Origin: Durusdinium trenchii
Lineage: Eukaryota > Sar > Dinophyceae > Suessiales > Symbiodiniaceae
Direction of reading: 5' to 3'
DNA: 64,000 nt
Assembly (NCBI GenBank): GCA_963970005.1
Contig: CAXAMN010023695.1
Location: 1,313,205 to 1,377,204, forward strand
Part shown: piece after piece, positions 10,601 to 22,356 of the stretch
Numbering within the stretch: position 1 is the stretch's first letter
Layout: each line of letters opens with the position of its first letter
Position numbers and translations under genes: made by a program
The notes under the pieces: generated by a model
Seen by the model: the letters and a program-made list of their open reading frames with translations, nothing else
Databases searched by the model: none
What the model was told of the DNA's origin: nothing

Positions 10601-12554
10601 ATGCCACAATATATGGAGTGTCTGCATATGGTCTTTCTTCACCTGCTATTGGTACTGGAGCTGCTTGCCGCGTCCTTGCTGAGCAACTTGGCCTGTTCCC
10701 CATTCAGCCGCACTGGCCTGGGACGGACTGTAAATCTCATGGGCTGGAAATCCTGACTATCCCTTACTTTCGGGTTTTGAGAGGGTTGTAGGACCATCAT
10801 GCACCATCTGAATCCAAGGCGCAGATTTCAACCGCCGTTCAATGGGTTTCGCATTGGGACCCCACCGAAACCGACCCAACAATCGTGGAACCTGAACCTG
10901 CCGAAAAAGGGACGCCCGCGGAGCGAAGGGAGCTGAAGTAACTGATTGATTATAAAACGAATCAAATTATATAGTTATCATTACTCAACTGATTGGGTGT
11001 AAGTTGGGTATAGCTTGTTGTTAGGTTATATAGTTTTTATGTTTAATTAATTAATCGTAATTGGTGTAAGTGTTGGGTTTAACTCGAAAGTGAGGTGACC
11101 AAAGGACATCCACAATTCTGGACAATTCATGTCTTTTGCAATCTCGTGTCGGCACAATGGGAGCTCCCCCAGTCCGCTGCCTGCAAGAACTGCTCCTGTC
11201 GCGAATAACTACCCTATAGCCCTATAGACTCCAGGCTCGAAAGAGCTAACGAACCGAATATCACAAAGCTCAGCAATTTTACAGCTGAGCCCATCTGTGT
11301 CCCCTCCAAGGAGCTGCTTGGCCACCACAAAGAGCCCCAACGCTGCAGCCTCATCCTGGAGGAAGAGCCGCGGTTGAGCTGTGATCGTACTCATCAATAA
11401 GGGTGTCCCTACTGGTGTCCCTGTTCAAAAAGCAAATGATTATTGCCGACATCTGTCTGAACATCAAACCAGTAATTCATCATTGGCTCCGAAAACCCGC
11501 AAATCGCGATGTTCTGAAGTCCTCTAGCACTTGATCGACTGTCTTTCCGTTCTTCTCGCCCTGGGCCAACGCATCCGGCTTGATGACCTCAGGCTGTGTT
11601 TGGTGTTCAATCCAATGGATCCCAGGCAGAATTCCCTGGCTGCTCCGGTGAGGCCGAGCCCGTTAATTCCTCAAATCACATCGTCTAGTTTGTACAGAGC
11701 TGTGAAGATCACCAAAATGTTAAAATGTCCATATAAGGAGCCACCCCAGCCTGGGGCATGTCTATATAAACACCTGCAACCTGAAACGGTCAATTTAAAT
11801 ATAATTGTGCATCCAGAAAGTCCGTTGCACGTTCTTCAGAGACAAACACTAAAGATCACTAAAGTATACTAAAGTCATCTAAAGTCCGTTGATATGCACG
11901 TTTTCTATCATTTTCTGATTGTAGCAATTTTGGCTGTATTGGGTGGCATCGTCCCGCCTGTCATACAGTGACAAGTGGGAAGATGCAGCTATGGTAGTGA
12001 GACACCTTTGCGGGCCGAGGGGTGTGTCAATGACAGGAGTGGCGCCGGGCTGCTCCCTCGAGAGATTTATATAGAGCTTTTCAGGCACGGCTTCGTTTTG
12101 TGGAAGAAAAGCCCCAGGTGACTGCTTCCGACCCGGAGATGCCCGTCCACTACACGTCTTTCCCCGTCCAATACATGTCTTGACCCGTCCACCTACAGTT
12201 CCATTCCGAAGCTGAACACGTGGTGGGGCCGTGTTAGCAGGAGATGCCCAGAGAGTGAGAGTTCAAGTCCGGCGCAAGTGACAGACGTGGGCCTTTTGTG
12301 TGCTTCAACATGCTCACAGACTTGGACGGTTTGGATTTCAAGCACACCTCATTCTGGTTGAGGTGCAGGGAAATGCCTCCAAAATCAAGTGCGCCAAAAA
12401 TGCTGTCAAATGAAAATCCAGGTGTGTACATATTGCATATTAATCATAAAATTTGAACAAAGATCCACCAGTCACACCAACGTGCGCTGAGAGGCGGCCA
12501 ACGTGCGCTCGACTGGGAGCGCATCCAAATGAGGGAAGAAGAATTCGATGTCAC
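4690..12554 (-). CDS. Multi-domain nucleoside diphosphate kinase with Dpy-30 motif (RSP23/NME5-like)
   Basis: NDPK transfers the gamma-phosphate between NTP and NDP through a phosphohistidine. In radial-spoke protein 23/NME5 an NDPK domain is followed by a Dpy-30 dimerisation motif in the axoneme. Exons that join in phase on the minus strand: 12496-12554 (end of a preceding NDPK unit, DIEFFFPHLD, then VERTLA); 11522-11587 (VIKPDALAQG); from 11355; 10186-10251; 9285-9414 (TIRALWGTDGTCNGVHAS, active His); 8750-8830 (ERTLCIVKPDA); 8288-8382; 7881-7914; 7303-7359 (CSGPCCAMVL); 6577-6702 (RNALHGSDS, active His); 6173-6260 (DIKFFFPDMG); 5587-5703; 4901-5000 (LDAVKWLANWLAENNPN, Dpy-30); from 4822. 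One middle exon of the first full domain (between 11355 and 10251) and the 5' end were not found. At least two complete NDPK domains follow a partial one, so NME8-like architecture is the main alternative. Confidence 0.9.
6738..6842. mobile_element. Short inverted-repeat element (ACCCAGACACTCCATG family), copy 1
   Basis: About 105 bp in an NDPK intron. It ends in CATGGAGTGTCTGGGT, and the left end ACCCAAACACGACCCATGGG is its imperfect inverted partner. The interior holds GGGACTGGTA and AGGGGTCAATG blocks that recur in the copy near 33.0 kb. No coding capacity. Confidence 0.7.
7793..7812. repeat. (CA)n microsatellite
   Basis: Short CA dinucleotide run followed by a GC-rich CGCG-type tract, inside an NDPK intron. 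Confidence 0.8.
10005..10050. repeat. AT-rich microsatellite (TATA/TATG)
   Basis: Alternating TATATA and TGTGTATA units inside an NDPK intron. No coding or regulatory motif seen. Confidence 0.8.
10537..10626. mobile_element. ACCCAGACACTCCATG-family element, diverged copy
   Basis: Ends in ATATGGAGTGTCTGCAT and starts ATCCCAAACAATCGTATGG. The interior contains GACCCCTGAAACCCCC, the reverse complement of the block in the copy near 33.0 kb, so the interior is inverted relative to that copy. Lies in an NDPK intron. Confidence 0.55.
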
Positions 12555-12624
12555 CTCGACTGGGAGTGTCCACTCCCAGCACTGAATGGAAAAACCCAAG
12601 GAATCCACAAACATCATCCCATCT

Positions 12625-12716
12625 GCAAACCCCTGTCACTCCTCCAATCTGAATCTGAAAAAGGCTTAGAGCCCGGCGCTGACACTCCCACTTGTCCAAG
12701 CTCATGTAGAAGCTTC
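12625..12716 (-). CDS. Tentative upstream exon of the NDPK gene
   Basis: After a CCAG|G acceptor the minus strand reads KLLHELGQVGVSAPGSKPFS, protein-like but without a clear NDPK motif. It lies just 5' of the FFFP-type NDPK exon. I could not find the KPDA or HGSDS exons of this first domain, so the domain may be partial or my frame may be wrong. Confidence 0.35.
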
Positions 12717-13640
12717 CTGGCCCAGGTGTCGTCAGCTGTCCAAAGGTGTGCCCAGCTTCCATCGCCCCAAGGTGTCTCCGCTCCCAGTCGGACAAGGAGT
12801 CAACCCTGTTGCCTCGCTCCCACGCGCACAGTTCCCATGCGGGCCACGGGCCACGCCCTTCCACCGCGCACCTGTGCCGTAGAGCTCCTCAAGCCCCTGC
12901 CGTTGCGGCGCAGCGGGGCGCAGGCAGAACGGCAACAAAAGGGGCAGTGTCACAGGTGTGGTGAGTGCTACTTAAGCTGCAATCGCGTGTTTAAAACATG
13001 AACTAGACAGGAGTTCATTTGTCCATTCCAGTTTGACCTCCCAACTCCTTCCAAGGGACATCCTGCGCTCGAGGCTCACTGCCGAAGAGATAAAAACACG
13101 CACATTCAAAATGGTTCCTTGATGTTCCTTGGTCGTCCGAGGGAAGCAACCTGATGATTCCAACTCGGTATTGACGCAATCCTTTGAAAACCGCCCTTGG
13201 GCCTTCCCCAAACTTGGGAACCCCCCCCTTCATCTCTTGGATCATCCGATGTCCTGGGAATCCTCCAAACTGGAATGATACTTGGAATGATTATATAGGA
13301 CAAGTCTGACGAACATGAACGCCGAACCCTGGCGTCTGAGAAGCGGCCCCTTTTTCGTCCGCCGATTCGCGAAAGCCACAGGAGCCCGGCTGCGTGGGAG
13401 CACGGTCCTGGCGAAAGCTGGCTGAACATGCCAGCTATCTAGCATCCTGGGGTTTTACCTGTGAAGAACAACAATAGTATCCAACAAACTTATGGAAGCA
13501 AAACAGTTAATGTGTTCATATGTTTTCAAAACCTGTCACACAGCGAAGCACAACAACTCCAAAGGAAGGCCATCTCACCCTCCAAACGTGTACAGCACGG
13601 CTGCCGGCTCCGGGCGCCGGCCTGTTCGGGCGCCCCGCCC

Positions 13641-13757
13641 TCACATGCGGTAGACGTCCCGCAGGGCGCTGGAACGGCGGAAGGCCTGGCGGAAGAGGGC
13701 AGCCGCGTTCTCGCAGTGCCCCTCTTCCGCCAGCAGCTGAGCCTTTTGATACATCTC
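13641..13757 (-). CDS. Last exon of an unidentified helical (TPR-like) protein
   Basis: Begins after an AAG|GAG acceptor and runs 38 codons to TGA at 13641. It contains EMYQKAQLLAEEGHCENAA followed by ALFRQAFRRSSALRDVYRM. The alternating Ala/Leu pattern with AEEG..NAA.LFRQA resembles a single tetratricopeptide-type helix pair; this is inference from pattern. Upstream exons were not found between here and the oxygenase gene's last exon at 14265. A GT or GC donor inside the exon could also make it internal. Confidence 0.5.
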   Translation of the reverse strand, partial: EMYQKAQLLAEEGHCENAAALFRQAFRRSSALRDVYRM

Positions 13758-14264
13758 CTTGGCTGGGAGATGCGGGTGGAGATGAGTATAGGCCTATCCT
13801 ATTACCTGGTTGCCAGTGGCTGATGATGGTTAGTAAAGGCCCAAGCTACACAAGTATAGTGATAATTGTTTACTGACTGTTACAGGTAATAGGACACAAG
13901 CTTCGCTTGGAAGGAACGAGTTCTCATCCCATGGGTTCATCATCTTTACGGCCAGAAACTCTTGAGAGTGATTTAGTCATGTGCACTGAGAGATTGTGAT
14001 TGGTCGACGCGGTCGATGGTGATCCAATGAACACGACAGGCAGCTCTCTGACTGAAATTTTGCGTTTCAATTAGATCCTCGAATGGAGCAGCCAAGCCCA
14101 TAGCATCCTACGGTACATTTGCTTGTTGTAGGCCTGCACCAAGCCCAATTGGACCGACCCACAGAGATCTTGCCACCGACCAACTGGACCCAACTTGCCG
14201 CGGCGGTCAATGGTGGGCAGCACCAAGGGAACAATTCAACGTCCACGGATGCCAACATGCTCTC

Positions 14265-17200
14265 TCAGTGCCACGTCTCAAATGCTTCGACATCTTCCGG
14301 TGCAGTGCAAAGCTCTGGGTGCCGCTGGTAGAGGATGTCTGTGCGGATGATGTACTTTTCAGCCGCGGGCACACCTGCATGCTTTGGTGTTCTTTTCTGC
14401 CCATCCGATCAAATCTGGAGGGCGTGTTTGGGCAAAGGTCACCCCTCTGTAGTCATAGCACTCTCGTCATCCGTTTGCCTGAGGAGATGTATATATAGAT
14501 ATCAAGAAACATACAAATATGTTCGTTTGACCTGTGGGATTCTGGAATTTATCGTGCTGGCTCTTCCTGGAGAATGGTTTCTACTGTAGATGTTTCTAGC
14601 TAAACACTTGGCAAAAGAAATCATATATGTTCATTGGTATGCATTGGAAGGCTGGTCTGCCAATTCTCCCTACTACTTGGATGAAGGCTCTATCGATCGT
14701 CTCCGCCTCTGCTCGATACCTGCATCCAAAGGTGATCATGTCTGAACTCTCTCTATCTATCGCGCGCGCCCCACACGCACCTACACACACATGATCATGC
14801 GCCCTCCCCAGGCTTAACGAGTGGCCACCATGCATTATGAACGATTGACTCATCTCAGGCGGCCTGTCAACCTCATGTCGATCCCGGCCCCCCTTCCTGT
14901 GCTCTGAAAGGAAAAGAGGCGCCTTCATGCATCAAACGGTGGTAGAAGACCAGCATCCTGCCCACCTGAACGTTGCGTGGTAGGCTTGAACAACGTGGTA
15001 GTTGGTGACTGGGGTGACTGGCCCAACTAACTAGTGCTGACCAAACAGGCGTGTGACAGGTTACCTGACAGGTTGGATTCTCGGTCATACTCGATCTTTG
15101 GAGTGCTTCGTCCACCGTGCTGAAGTTTATTGATGGTGAGTGTGGCGGGGAACGCCACACTATGGTTTTGTGTGCACACTATGGGCTCTCAGATTTTGAT
15201 TGTGTGCGGAAGACAAGTCTCTTGCGGCGCTTTGCATGAGGCGCCCAACCACGACGAAGCAACAAGAAGGGAAGCAGCAGGGTTGCGACGTCTCCCTCCG
15301 TGCGAAGCAAAAGACCCACCTGCACGGCCAAAACCCCGCCTTCGGCTCCACCTCCGCCACAATCAGCTTGGGATCGCCCGTCAAGCGCCCCGCGTCATCG
15401 CGCTGCCTCGGGTTGCAGCTCGTGGTTTTTTCCCCTGTTGGAGCTCGGTCAGGCACTAGACTACATTTTCCATACATGTCCATACCTTTAGTAGGAAAAA
15501 ACGATAGTAAACCATTCTGCAAAGGGTGTGTGTGTGTGTGTTGTGTTCTTTGTTATCCATCAACAGTCTACATTACAGTGACTGGATCCGTTCCACCTCC
15601 GAAAAATCCACCCTTTTCGGTTTCACACCAGATCAGCCGCTCGATCCATACCTGCAGATCCGTGAATTGGAAGTGTGAAGAAATTAAACTAGTGTTAGCC
15701 TTCTTCCCATGACATGGAGACATAAGTGGGGTAGACTAAAGCTGCGTTCTTATTAGGCATTGCCTGTTCACCGTGCCCCTACTTTCAACTTCATGGACAT
15801 CTTGACTAAGATACACTGAAGCTCCCAATCTACCTCCAACACTTGAAGTATATGAAATACTATAGGATGGTTATAGGATGATACTTATTTTAAAGAAAAC
15901 ACTTTGTATAAAATATAACATGCATACTCTTCCCGCCTGTGTATTTAATGTGGTCCACCCTACAAATCCCACGAGGAACCACGAAATCCTCCACTTCTGA
16001 GCCCCAATGGCAGTTCCCGGTCCATCTGCTCATCCGCATAGAGCCGTGTGTGGCCGCCCCAGGCTGAAGCATTGAGAAACAACACGCAAGAGTAGAAGGT
16101 CCGTCGGTTGAAGTCCACCACCGTGGTACCATCCGTATGGGGACTGAAGTGCCCTCCATCCAGATATCTCGACAGCAAGAGCTTGGGATTGACCCCATAG
16201 GGCTGCCAGGATCCTTCCTCAGCGGGACATTGATCGGAGGAAAACGGAGAGTAGAATGGAGAAGGGAGCCAAAAACATGACCCACGGTGTCTGGACCGTT
16301 ATGCCGGCTCATGATAATGACTGCTCACTGCGTTCCATTGATCTATTGCATACACTCACGTTCCCAAGACGAATTGCAAGATAGTTCCCTACAAGGGGAG
16401 ATGTCCCATAGACGGCGACCAACCGAACCCATTGGGTGAAGACTGTTCTTCCTTCATGTGCTTAAAAAAAATAACCTCAAGGGCTGCAACTCCAGCCGTA
16501 CAGTAAAGATGTTCATCTCCAGGCTGCGATGTCCACTTCGAAACGGGGGTCCTCTTCTGACAATTGCACCTCGGGCCGCACCCATGGGGCCACACGCTGC
16601 CAGAGGCGTTCCGCCAGTGTTGGGTGGGTCACTTCGACCGTGAAGGCGTTGCGGAAGGAGATGCGGGGTCGACCGGGATCGTTTTCCCAGAAGGTCCAAA
16701 GACCTTGAGCTTGATGGATGAGAGCCTTGGATCCAAGACATTCCAAAACGGTATTTCTTCGTGGTGTTCTCACTTGAGGCACGTTCAAAGAATAAAGATA
16801 ATAAAGAGTGAACAAAAATAACAAAAAAGTGTTAGATAATTTTTGCACAATCCCAAGAGGTGGGTTATTATGCATACTGTACATTATGGGAACTAATTTC
16901 CAGAAAGTCAACAGCAAAGCAAGGAGCTTCGCACTCTTCTTTCGTCAGGACATTGTCCAAGACGAAGGCATCGCAACCCGGAATCTCAGAGCGGCTTACT
17001 GCAGTCTCGCACTCTGGCATCAAGGGGAACATGTCCGGTAAGACTTCTGCCTTGTCCACCACATTGGAGATGGGTTTCGACTTCGATTCATCCACTTCCA
17101 CCTCTGCCTTCTCAGCCTCTTCCTCCTCAAACAGCTCCTCCACCTCGCCCATCTCTCCCGTCACCACGACCGCATTGGTTGTGGGCGCACCACCCGCGCC

Positions 17201-17317
17201 TGCGCCCGCGGGATCCGCGACGACCGGCGCTGCACCGAGCAGGAGGCCCCACACGGGGTCCAGGTCGGGGTCCGCGTCCGCCATGGCCTCCACGAGGACC
17301 TCGCCATCCGTCGCCAT
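14265..17317 (-). CDS. 2-oxoglutarate/Fe(II) dioxygenase, prolyl 4-hydroxylase-like
   Basis: Family members hydroxylate prolyl or other residues using Fe(II), 2-oxoglutarate and O2. Start ATG at 17317. Exon 1 runs to about 16905 (acidic low-complexity region, then GCDAFVLDNVLTKEECEAP). Then 16528-16703 (RIS FRNAFTVEVTHPTLAERLW); 16030-16217 (RYLDGGHFSPHTDGTTVVDF, giving the iron-binding H-x-D); 15340-15406; 14923-14965 (GRMLVFYHRLMHEG, giving the distal iron His); 14265-14374 (EKYIIRTDILYQRHPEL, whose basic residue binds 2-oxoglutarate), ending FETWH then TGA. Exons 2 to 6 join in phase, all four joints with GC donors and AG|G acceptors. The exon 1/2 joint is unresolved. No signal peptide is obvious, so cytosolic or nuclear action is as likely as ER. 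Substrate unknown. Confidence 0.93.
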
Positions 17318-17999
17318 GGCGCAGCGCAGTCCGCGTCCGCGGCGGCTTTTTCCGGTGTGGCGGCCGTTTTTGGGTTGGAGCGGGGTGTTGTTTGGGAGTT
17401 GATTTGTGTGTGGGGGGCGGGCTTGGGGAGAAGGAAGAAAACCCTACATCAATCACTCCGTTGCTAGTGGGATGGGATGTCGGAGCTCGCGGGAAAAAAC
17501 CTAAAAGGCTTAGAACCTCGGAACCTCCTGTGAGGGACAGCAGGCCACGTCCTGGTGAAGGGTGAGCAGTCCTTTAAGGTTTGGCACTGGCTCGCGCCAT
17601 GGAGTTGTCATGAATGATCCCGGTTTGGCACTGATCAAAGGTGGGCGAGAGCTCGCGGCAATCATGTTGCTTAATGCGGAACGACATGTGTTGACTTTGT
17701 CCGGACTGTGTGTTCTCAGCACCAATCATGTCTCCGGGACTGTCTGTCATGGCTGCGGCTGCGAGCAAAAACACTGACACTGCGGCTCTGCATGCTGCCA
17801 GCAAACACAAAGCAAAGCAGTGGACATACCGACATACCCTTCAAGGCTTTGTTGTTGACCACCACGGCCAAGTCACAAACGCATGATGATCGGAAACAAT
17901 CATCAGTTGGGATGACTCGAATGCCGAATGTATTCAACATCGGATGCCACATTCAGACTCGCTATCCAAAGCAAAGTTTCAACACAGAAATCATCCAAA

Positions 18000-20850
18000 C
18001 ACCCGTGAAGGAGCCAAATGCAGAACCACCAGCATCCATGACTCAAACCACGAGTCGAAGAACCACCTCTCTTTGGGTGCCTCTTTTCGCCACTCGACGT
18101 CTTCACCGGTCGCCTCTTTCATGGCCAAGGCCCGCTCCACCACGTCGCCTTCGAGGTGCTCCAGCACCAGGACCTCCGGAGTCCGTCCATCGAGGTCGAG
18201 TCGACTTCTGCGGCATGCCTGCCTTCTGGAAAGGGTGTGAATCCCATGCGCCAAGTGAAGAACACGACACCAAGTTTGTTCAGTCTACATACCATGTACA
18301 TCCGTGTACCTCAACGCGCTTCTGTGCCAGCACATGGCATGAAAAGGGAGGCTTTTATCATATTGTGCGAGTAGCTTTCTCTTGTTGGTGACTCACTTGG
18401 GTGACGTCTGACTGGTTTGGCATCATTTGCCCATTGAATGGGAGGGCCATACAACACTGGTCTTCCCAAGTGGTGATTTGTTTTTGATTTGTTGGTACAT
18501 TGCCATGAGTCACTGCCACAAAAAATTGAGCTACGAAAGAAAGTTCTATGTAATGACCCGATGATTAGCTTAGCTGTCCACACTTTTTTTGATCTTTTTT
18601 GTTAAGATACCGCGAAGCCATGTATGTTGGTGCAGGACACGAATGAGATGTTGAAGACTCCAGCTGGGTTCGGCTGACTTGCAGCTCGTATAAGAAGACA
18701 GTCCTGAGGCAGGTCAGGAACATCGGGGAAAGCACTCAGATAGAAGAAACGCAGGACGGCATAGGACAGCCCTGACTCTTGCTGGTGGGTCTTCATCTTG
18801 CCTGCCATCGCCTCTCCCAGCCTGGCACAGGCCACGGGCGGCCGAGGCCACTGCCGCTTGCCGGGCGGCAGGCTCCAAGTAGTGGAAATACATCTCCTAG
18901 GCGTGGCAGGCAGGGGTGGAAGCAAAGATGAGCAAAGCAACTAGCCTTCTTCGTGAATGATAAAACGTCTTACCTCTGCCTTTAGTAGACGTCCAATTGC
19001 TTTTCCGGTCTTTTGGACTTGCCATCCATCCATACTATTGATCTGTAAGATGTATAGAGATGTATGGGGCACTTAGTGGTCATAATGGGATGTAGAAAAA
19101 GAGCTGCATAACATTGCAGAACCATAACTGAAGGCTTGAAGGCAGTAACTGAGGCAGCACATCTCTCTCCCAGGGCAGGAGATCTCCTAACGCTTGGGGA
19201 TGGGAGAGTTCCCTCTTTCCATTGAATTGCAGGTGCTTCCCATAGTCACCGTAGTCATCGCAAGGCAGGCAATTGGATTCTTACCAGGACGGATCAGGGG
19301 ACGGACGGATCAGTGAAATTGGTAGGCCATCAATTATTGGAAAACTATAACCTACCTGGCGCATCATTAACCCACACTGTCCATACTCCAAGTGTGAGCT
19401 CACACCGAGCGCGGCTGCTAGTAAGGGGGTTCTGAATGGATTCCCTAAGTCACACTAGAGTCACAGGCTTTGATCACGATCTAGCCTCAATTTTGGCCCA
19501 GGAGCCGCTTCATGCGCCAAGTAAACCTCCTTGCGGGCTTTGACTTCCAAATAGGCCTGACGAGCCCGAAACCTGAGCCCTTCGGGCAACAGTCGCCTGA
19601 GGGTGTCCTTCAAGCTCTGACTACAACGAAATTGCGAGCGCCACAGCTGTGGCCTCGAGACACAAAGTAGCTTCTTGTTGCTAGTAGCGATGGCCTCCAC
19701 CCTACTAGCAATGGCCTCCAACCTATATAATAATAGCAATGGCCTTCACCTAGTAGCGTCCATTGAGGGACATGAACCCAAAAAAAAGCATATCAAAACA
19801 CCAAACCTACCTGATTTGACTCGTGTGACGTCGTGTCCATGGCCTCCTCAAACTTTCCAATGAGCTCATCCGCCTGGTCAGCGATTTCAAAAAATAACGG
19901 ACGATGGCCTAACTGCCGCACGAGAGATCCTCGGGTTTGGCGGCGCAAGCGGGGAGTCCCCAAAAGAAACCATTGCATTGTCAGAAGGAGAATGGGAGCC
20001 TCCGTGTTTGTACTTGGACCTTGCAGGCCAAGCACTTACTAAGTGAGGAGCGAATCAAAGTACAGTACTCGAGAACCCATACATAACCTGTGACCTAGGG
20101 TCCTTGCCGGTTTTCAACCAAATCCGTCTTTACCTTTTAATTTGCGCAATCATGCGCTATCCATCCTCCTCATTGATCCTCTTGTCGGCTCCACCAGCCG
20201 ATGTTGCTGACAGAAGCGACCCGGTGCCTTGCCCTCCAAGACCAGCTGTGGCATCAGCAAAGCCACACTCCTCGTCTTCTCCTAGCGCCCACACAGCTCC
20301 AGTGGTGAAAGGGGTAGGGAGGATAAACCAAAATTTTACAACTCTCCGCAGTTACGGCCGCCATGCGTGGCCCCTAACCACCAAAACCATCCCATTCGTC
20401 CATTCATATCCATCTCTCTGCCATAGGTTGTCTCTAAAATAGCTTGCAGTCCCGACCCCCTCTCAAAACTCTTTGGTTCACATCACAAATCCAAAGTGCG
20501 GTGGCTGTGCCGGCCTCCAGTGCCAGCATGGTTTCACTGGCAATGATTTGTGCCAATGGAATCGGGTGCCCAACGAATCGCGTTTCTCTGAGAGCCAGTC
20601 ACCGCAGCAAGGCGCGACAAAACAAATGAATGAATGGGAAGTATGTGGACATACAAGTTGTTAGCTGAGGCATTGGTGGCGTATATCGGCCTTTGCTGGT
20701 AATTGGTATATAACCGGTTGATGACACCACCAAGCCACATATCAGGGATGTGGGACAGGAAATGGTGTGCAATTACATACTCTGCCCAGTGCCCAAGCAG
20801 TTTCTGGAATGCAAGCGGCTTCCTGCGCTCACATTCAAACATTGTCATGC
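18000..20850 (-). CDS. Unidentified gene(s), several coding exons
   Basis: Minus-strand stretches that read as protein: about 20700-20850 (KPLAFQKLLGHWAEYVIAHH, then FLSHIPDMWLGGVINRLY), 20480-20560 (IIASETMLALEAGTATAL), 20170-20320 (TTGAVWALGEDEECGFADAT), 19830-19960 (ADELIGKFEEAMDTT), 19470-19640 (LRRLLPEGLRFRARQAYLEV), 18822-18896 (EMYFHYLEPAARQAA, AG|G start, GC donor, 25 codons) and up to 18218 (RLDLDGRTPEVLVLEHLEGD, AG|G start). The last two join in phase. A second frame at 18610-18800 (LGEAMAGKMKTHQQESG, then LSYAVLRFFYLSAF) also looks coding. I do not recognise the product, and cannot say whether this is one gene or two. Confidence 0.45.
19668..19770. repeat. GGAGGCCATCGCTACTAGCA-type minisatellite
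   Basis: Degenerate units of about 20-30 bp containing GGCCATCGCTACTAG and AAGAAGCTACTAG; read on the minus strand they give EAIASRVEAIATSNKKLL. The same unit recurs near 27.6, 29.1, 29.5 and 34.1 kb. I recall EAIA..VEAIATS..KLLV repeats as common in predicted Symbiodiniaceae proteins (from memory). Confidence 0.7.
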
Positions 20851-21169
20851 CAACGGTGTGGGTCGAAGGAACGTGGACAGAGTACAGCCATGTAAGCCCC
20901 CACTTTTCGGAGTGAGTAAACCAGCCATGTTCCCCCTCAACGCCCTACATGAGCCAAAAAACGAATGTCCGAAACCAGCCAGCCCTCTGCCAGGCCGAAC
21001 CAGCGGGTGGTCGCAATCTGCAAACCATCAGTCTGTTGGTCGTGTGATGATTCATCCGATCCACAAGCCAGGCCAAAGCCAGTCACAACTAGTGCAACAG
21101 CTCTCATGCCAACCCCTCACATCAGTACCCCTTAGCCACCTGCAGTGCCCTGCGCCTGGAGGATGCCGG

Positions 21170-21430
21170 TCTGAGCCCCCAGACGGAGAGGCTAATCCAG
21201 CACCCGAAGGATAAGGGCACGGGCGGGCCGACGGGCTTCACATCGTAGAGCATCGGGAATTTGGGCATGTCTTCCCAGCTCTCAAAGGCCTCGGACCATC
21301 GCACCGGTCGACCGGACGGCGGAACCGAAGAGGAGTCGTCTGGAGGTCGTGCGATGGAGTCCGTGATGTAACCGGCCAATGAGATACACGAATCGAGGGC
21401 GAGACGACTCTTAGCCAATAATGACGAGGT
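21170..21430 (-). CDS. Unidentified coding exon(s)
   Basis: Minus strand reads LAKSRLALDSCISLAGYITD, then VRWSEAFESWEDMPKFPMLY and DVKPVGPPVPLSFG without stops. It looks like real coding sequence but I recognise no family. A short stretch at about 21545-21625 (RLRAPESEVLAPELPARQ) may be a further exon downstream in the same gene. Confidence 0.45.
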
Positions 21431-22266
21431 CTTACGATCCAAATGGGGTGGGGGTCAATCAAGATTCATGCATAACCAACCCGGGATATCAGATTCACCC
21501 CGGTTACTGCATATTGGATGTATGGGCGGAATCCTTGCCACTCCGAAACCAACACGGGCAGGGCTGCCGCGCCGGCAGCTCAGGTGCCAAGACCTCCGAC
21601 TCGGGTGCCCGCAGCCGGCACATGACATAGCCAGACCATCCATTGGTCCATGGGGCTGGAAGAGTTACTGTACATACATTTACCATCAATTTACCCCATG
21701 TGTGAAACATATTAATATATTCCAAGTTTATGGATTCTCTGGGGTAGCTGGTCGCATTGTTCAATGTCGTTCATGTTTGCATGGTCCACTTGCCCATGCA
21801 ACAATGGTCTAACATGGTCTAAACATATCTAACCATGGTCACAACGTGCATGGAAATAAAAGTATGCCATGGATTCAGTATCATTGTGACAACATGTTAC
21901 TGACGCGTGCAGGTTCTGCTGAAGAGAGTGCTGATGATAGAGGTGAGAGTATGGTTTAAGGGCAACATGTCGAGCTTTCCTTATGTTGCTGTGCACATGT
22001 GTGACCACATCATGTGTGCACAGCAAAGGGAGATCTCCCAGTTCGACCCCCTGACAGAAACACGACCAGTTCGACCCCATTGTGTTTGGGCATCTCCCCG
22101 TGTTCCTCCCGTGTCGGCCCAACGTGTCTCGTCCGGCCTCACTGGTGGACTCTGAGGCCATTCGCAAGCGCCAGGCGCACACCAGCACAAAGCACAAGAC
22201 ACCCCAAATGGCATCCACCTGATGAGTCGAAGGCTTTTTGAAGGAAGAGATATGAAGACACTAGGG

Positions 22267-22356
22267 CCCTAGGGATCCAAGTGCCTTCTCAGAAGGTGTT
22301 TGGGGTGGGTTTGGAGGGTCCAGGTGCCTTCTGAGAAAGTACTTGGACCCCTAGGG
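22267..22356. mobile_element. Hairpin element with CCCTAGGG(A/G)TCCAAGT ends
   Basis: A 90 bp sequence bounded by CCCTAGGGATCCAAGTGCCT and the inverted ACTTGGACCCCTAGGG; the arms continue with CTTCTCAGAAGG-type sequence on both sides. A partial relative of one end (CACTAGGGCCATAGGGATCC) occurs near 24575. No coding capacity. Confidence 0.65.

Noticed and set aside
12200..12300. Possible tRNA or 5S-like segment (GAGAGTTCAAGTCC)
   Set aside because: I could not form acceptor or anticodon stems around it; a TTCAAGTC match alone is not enough.
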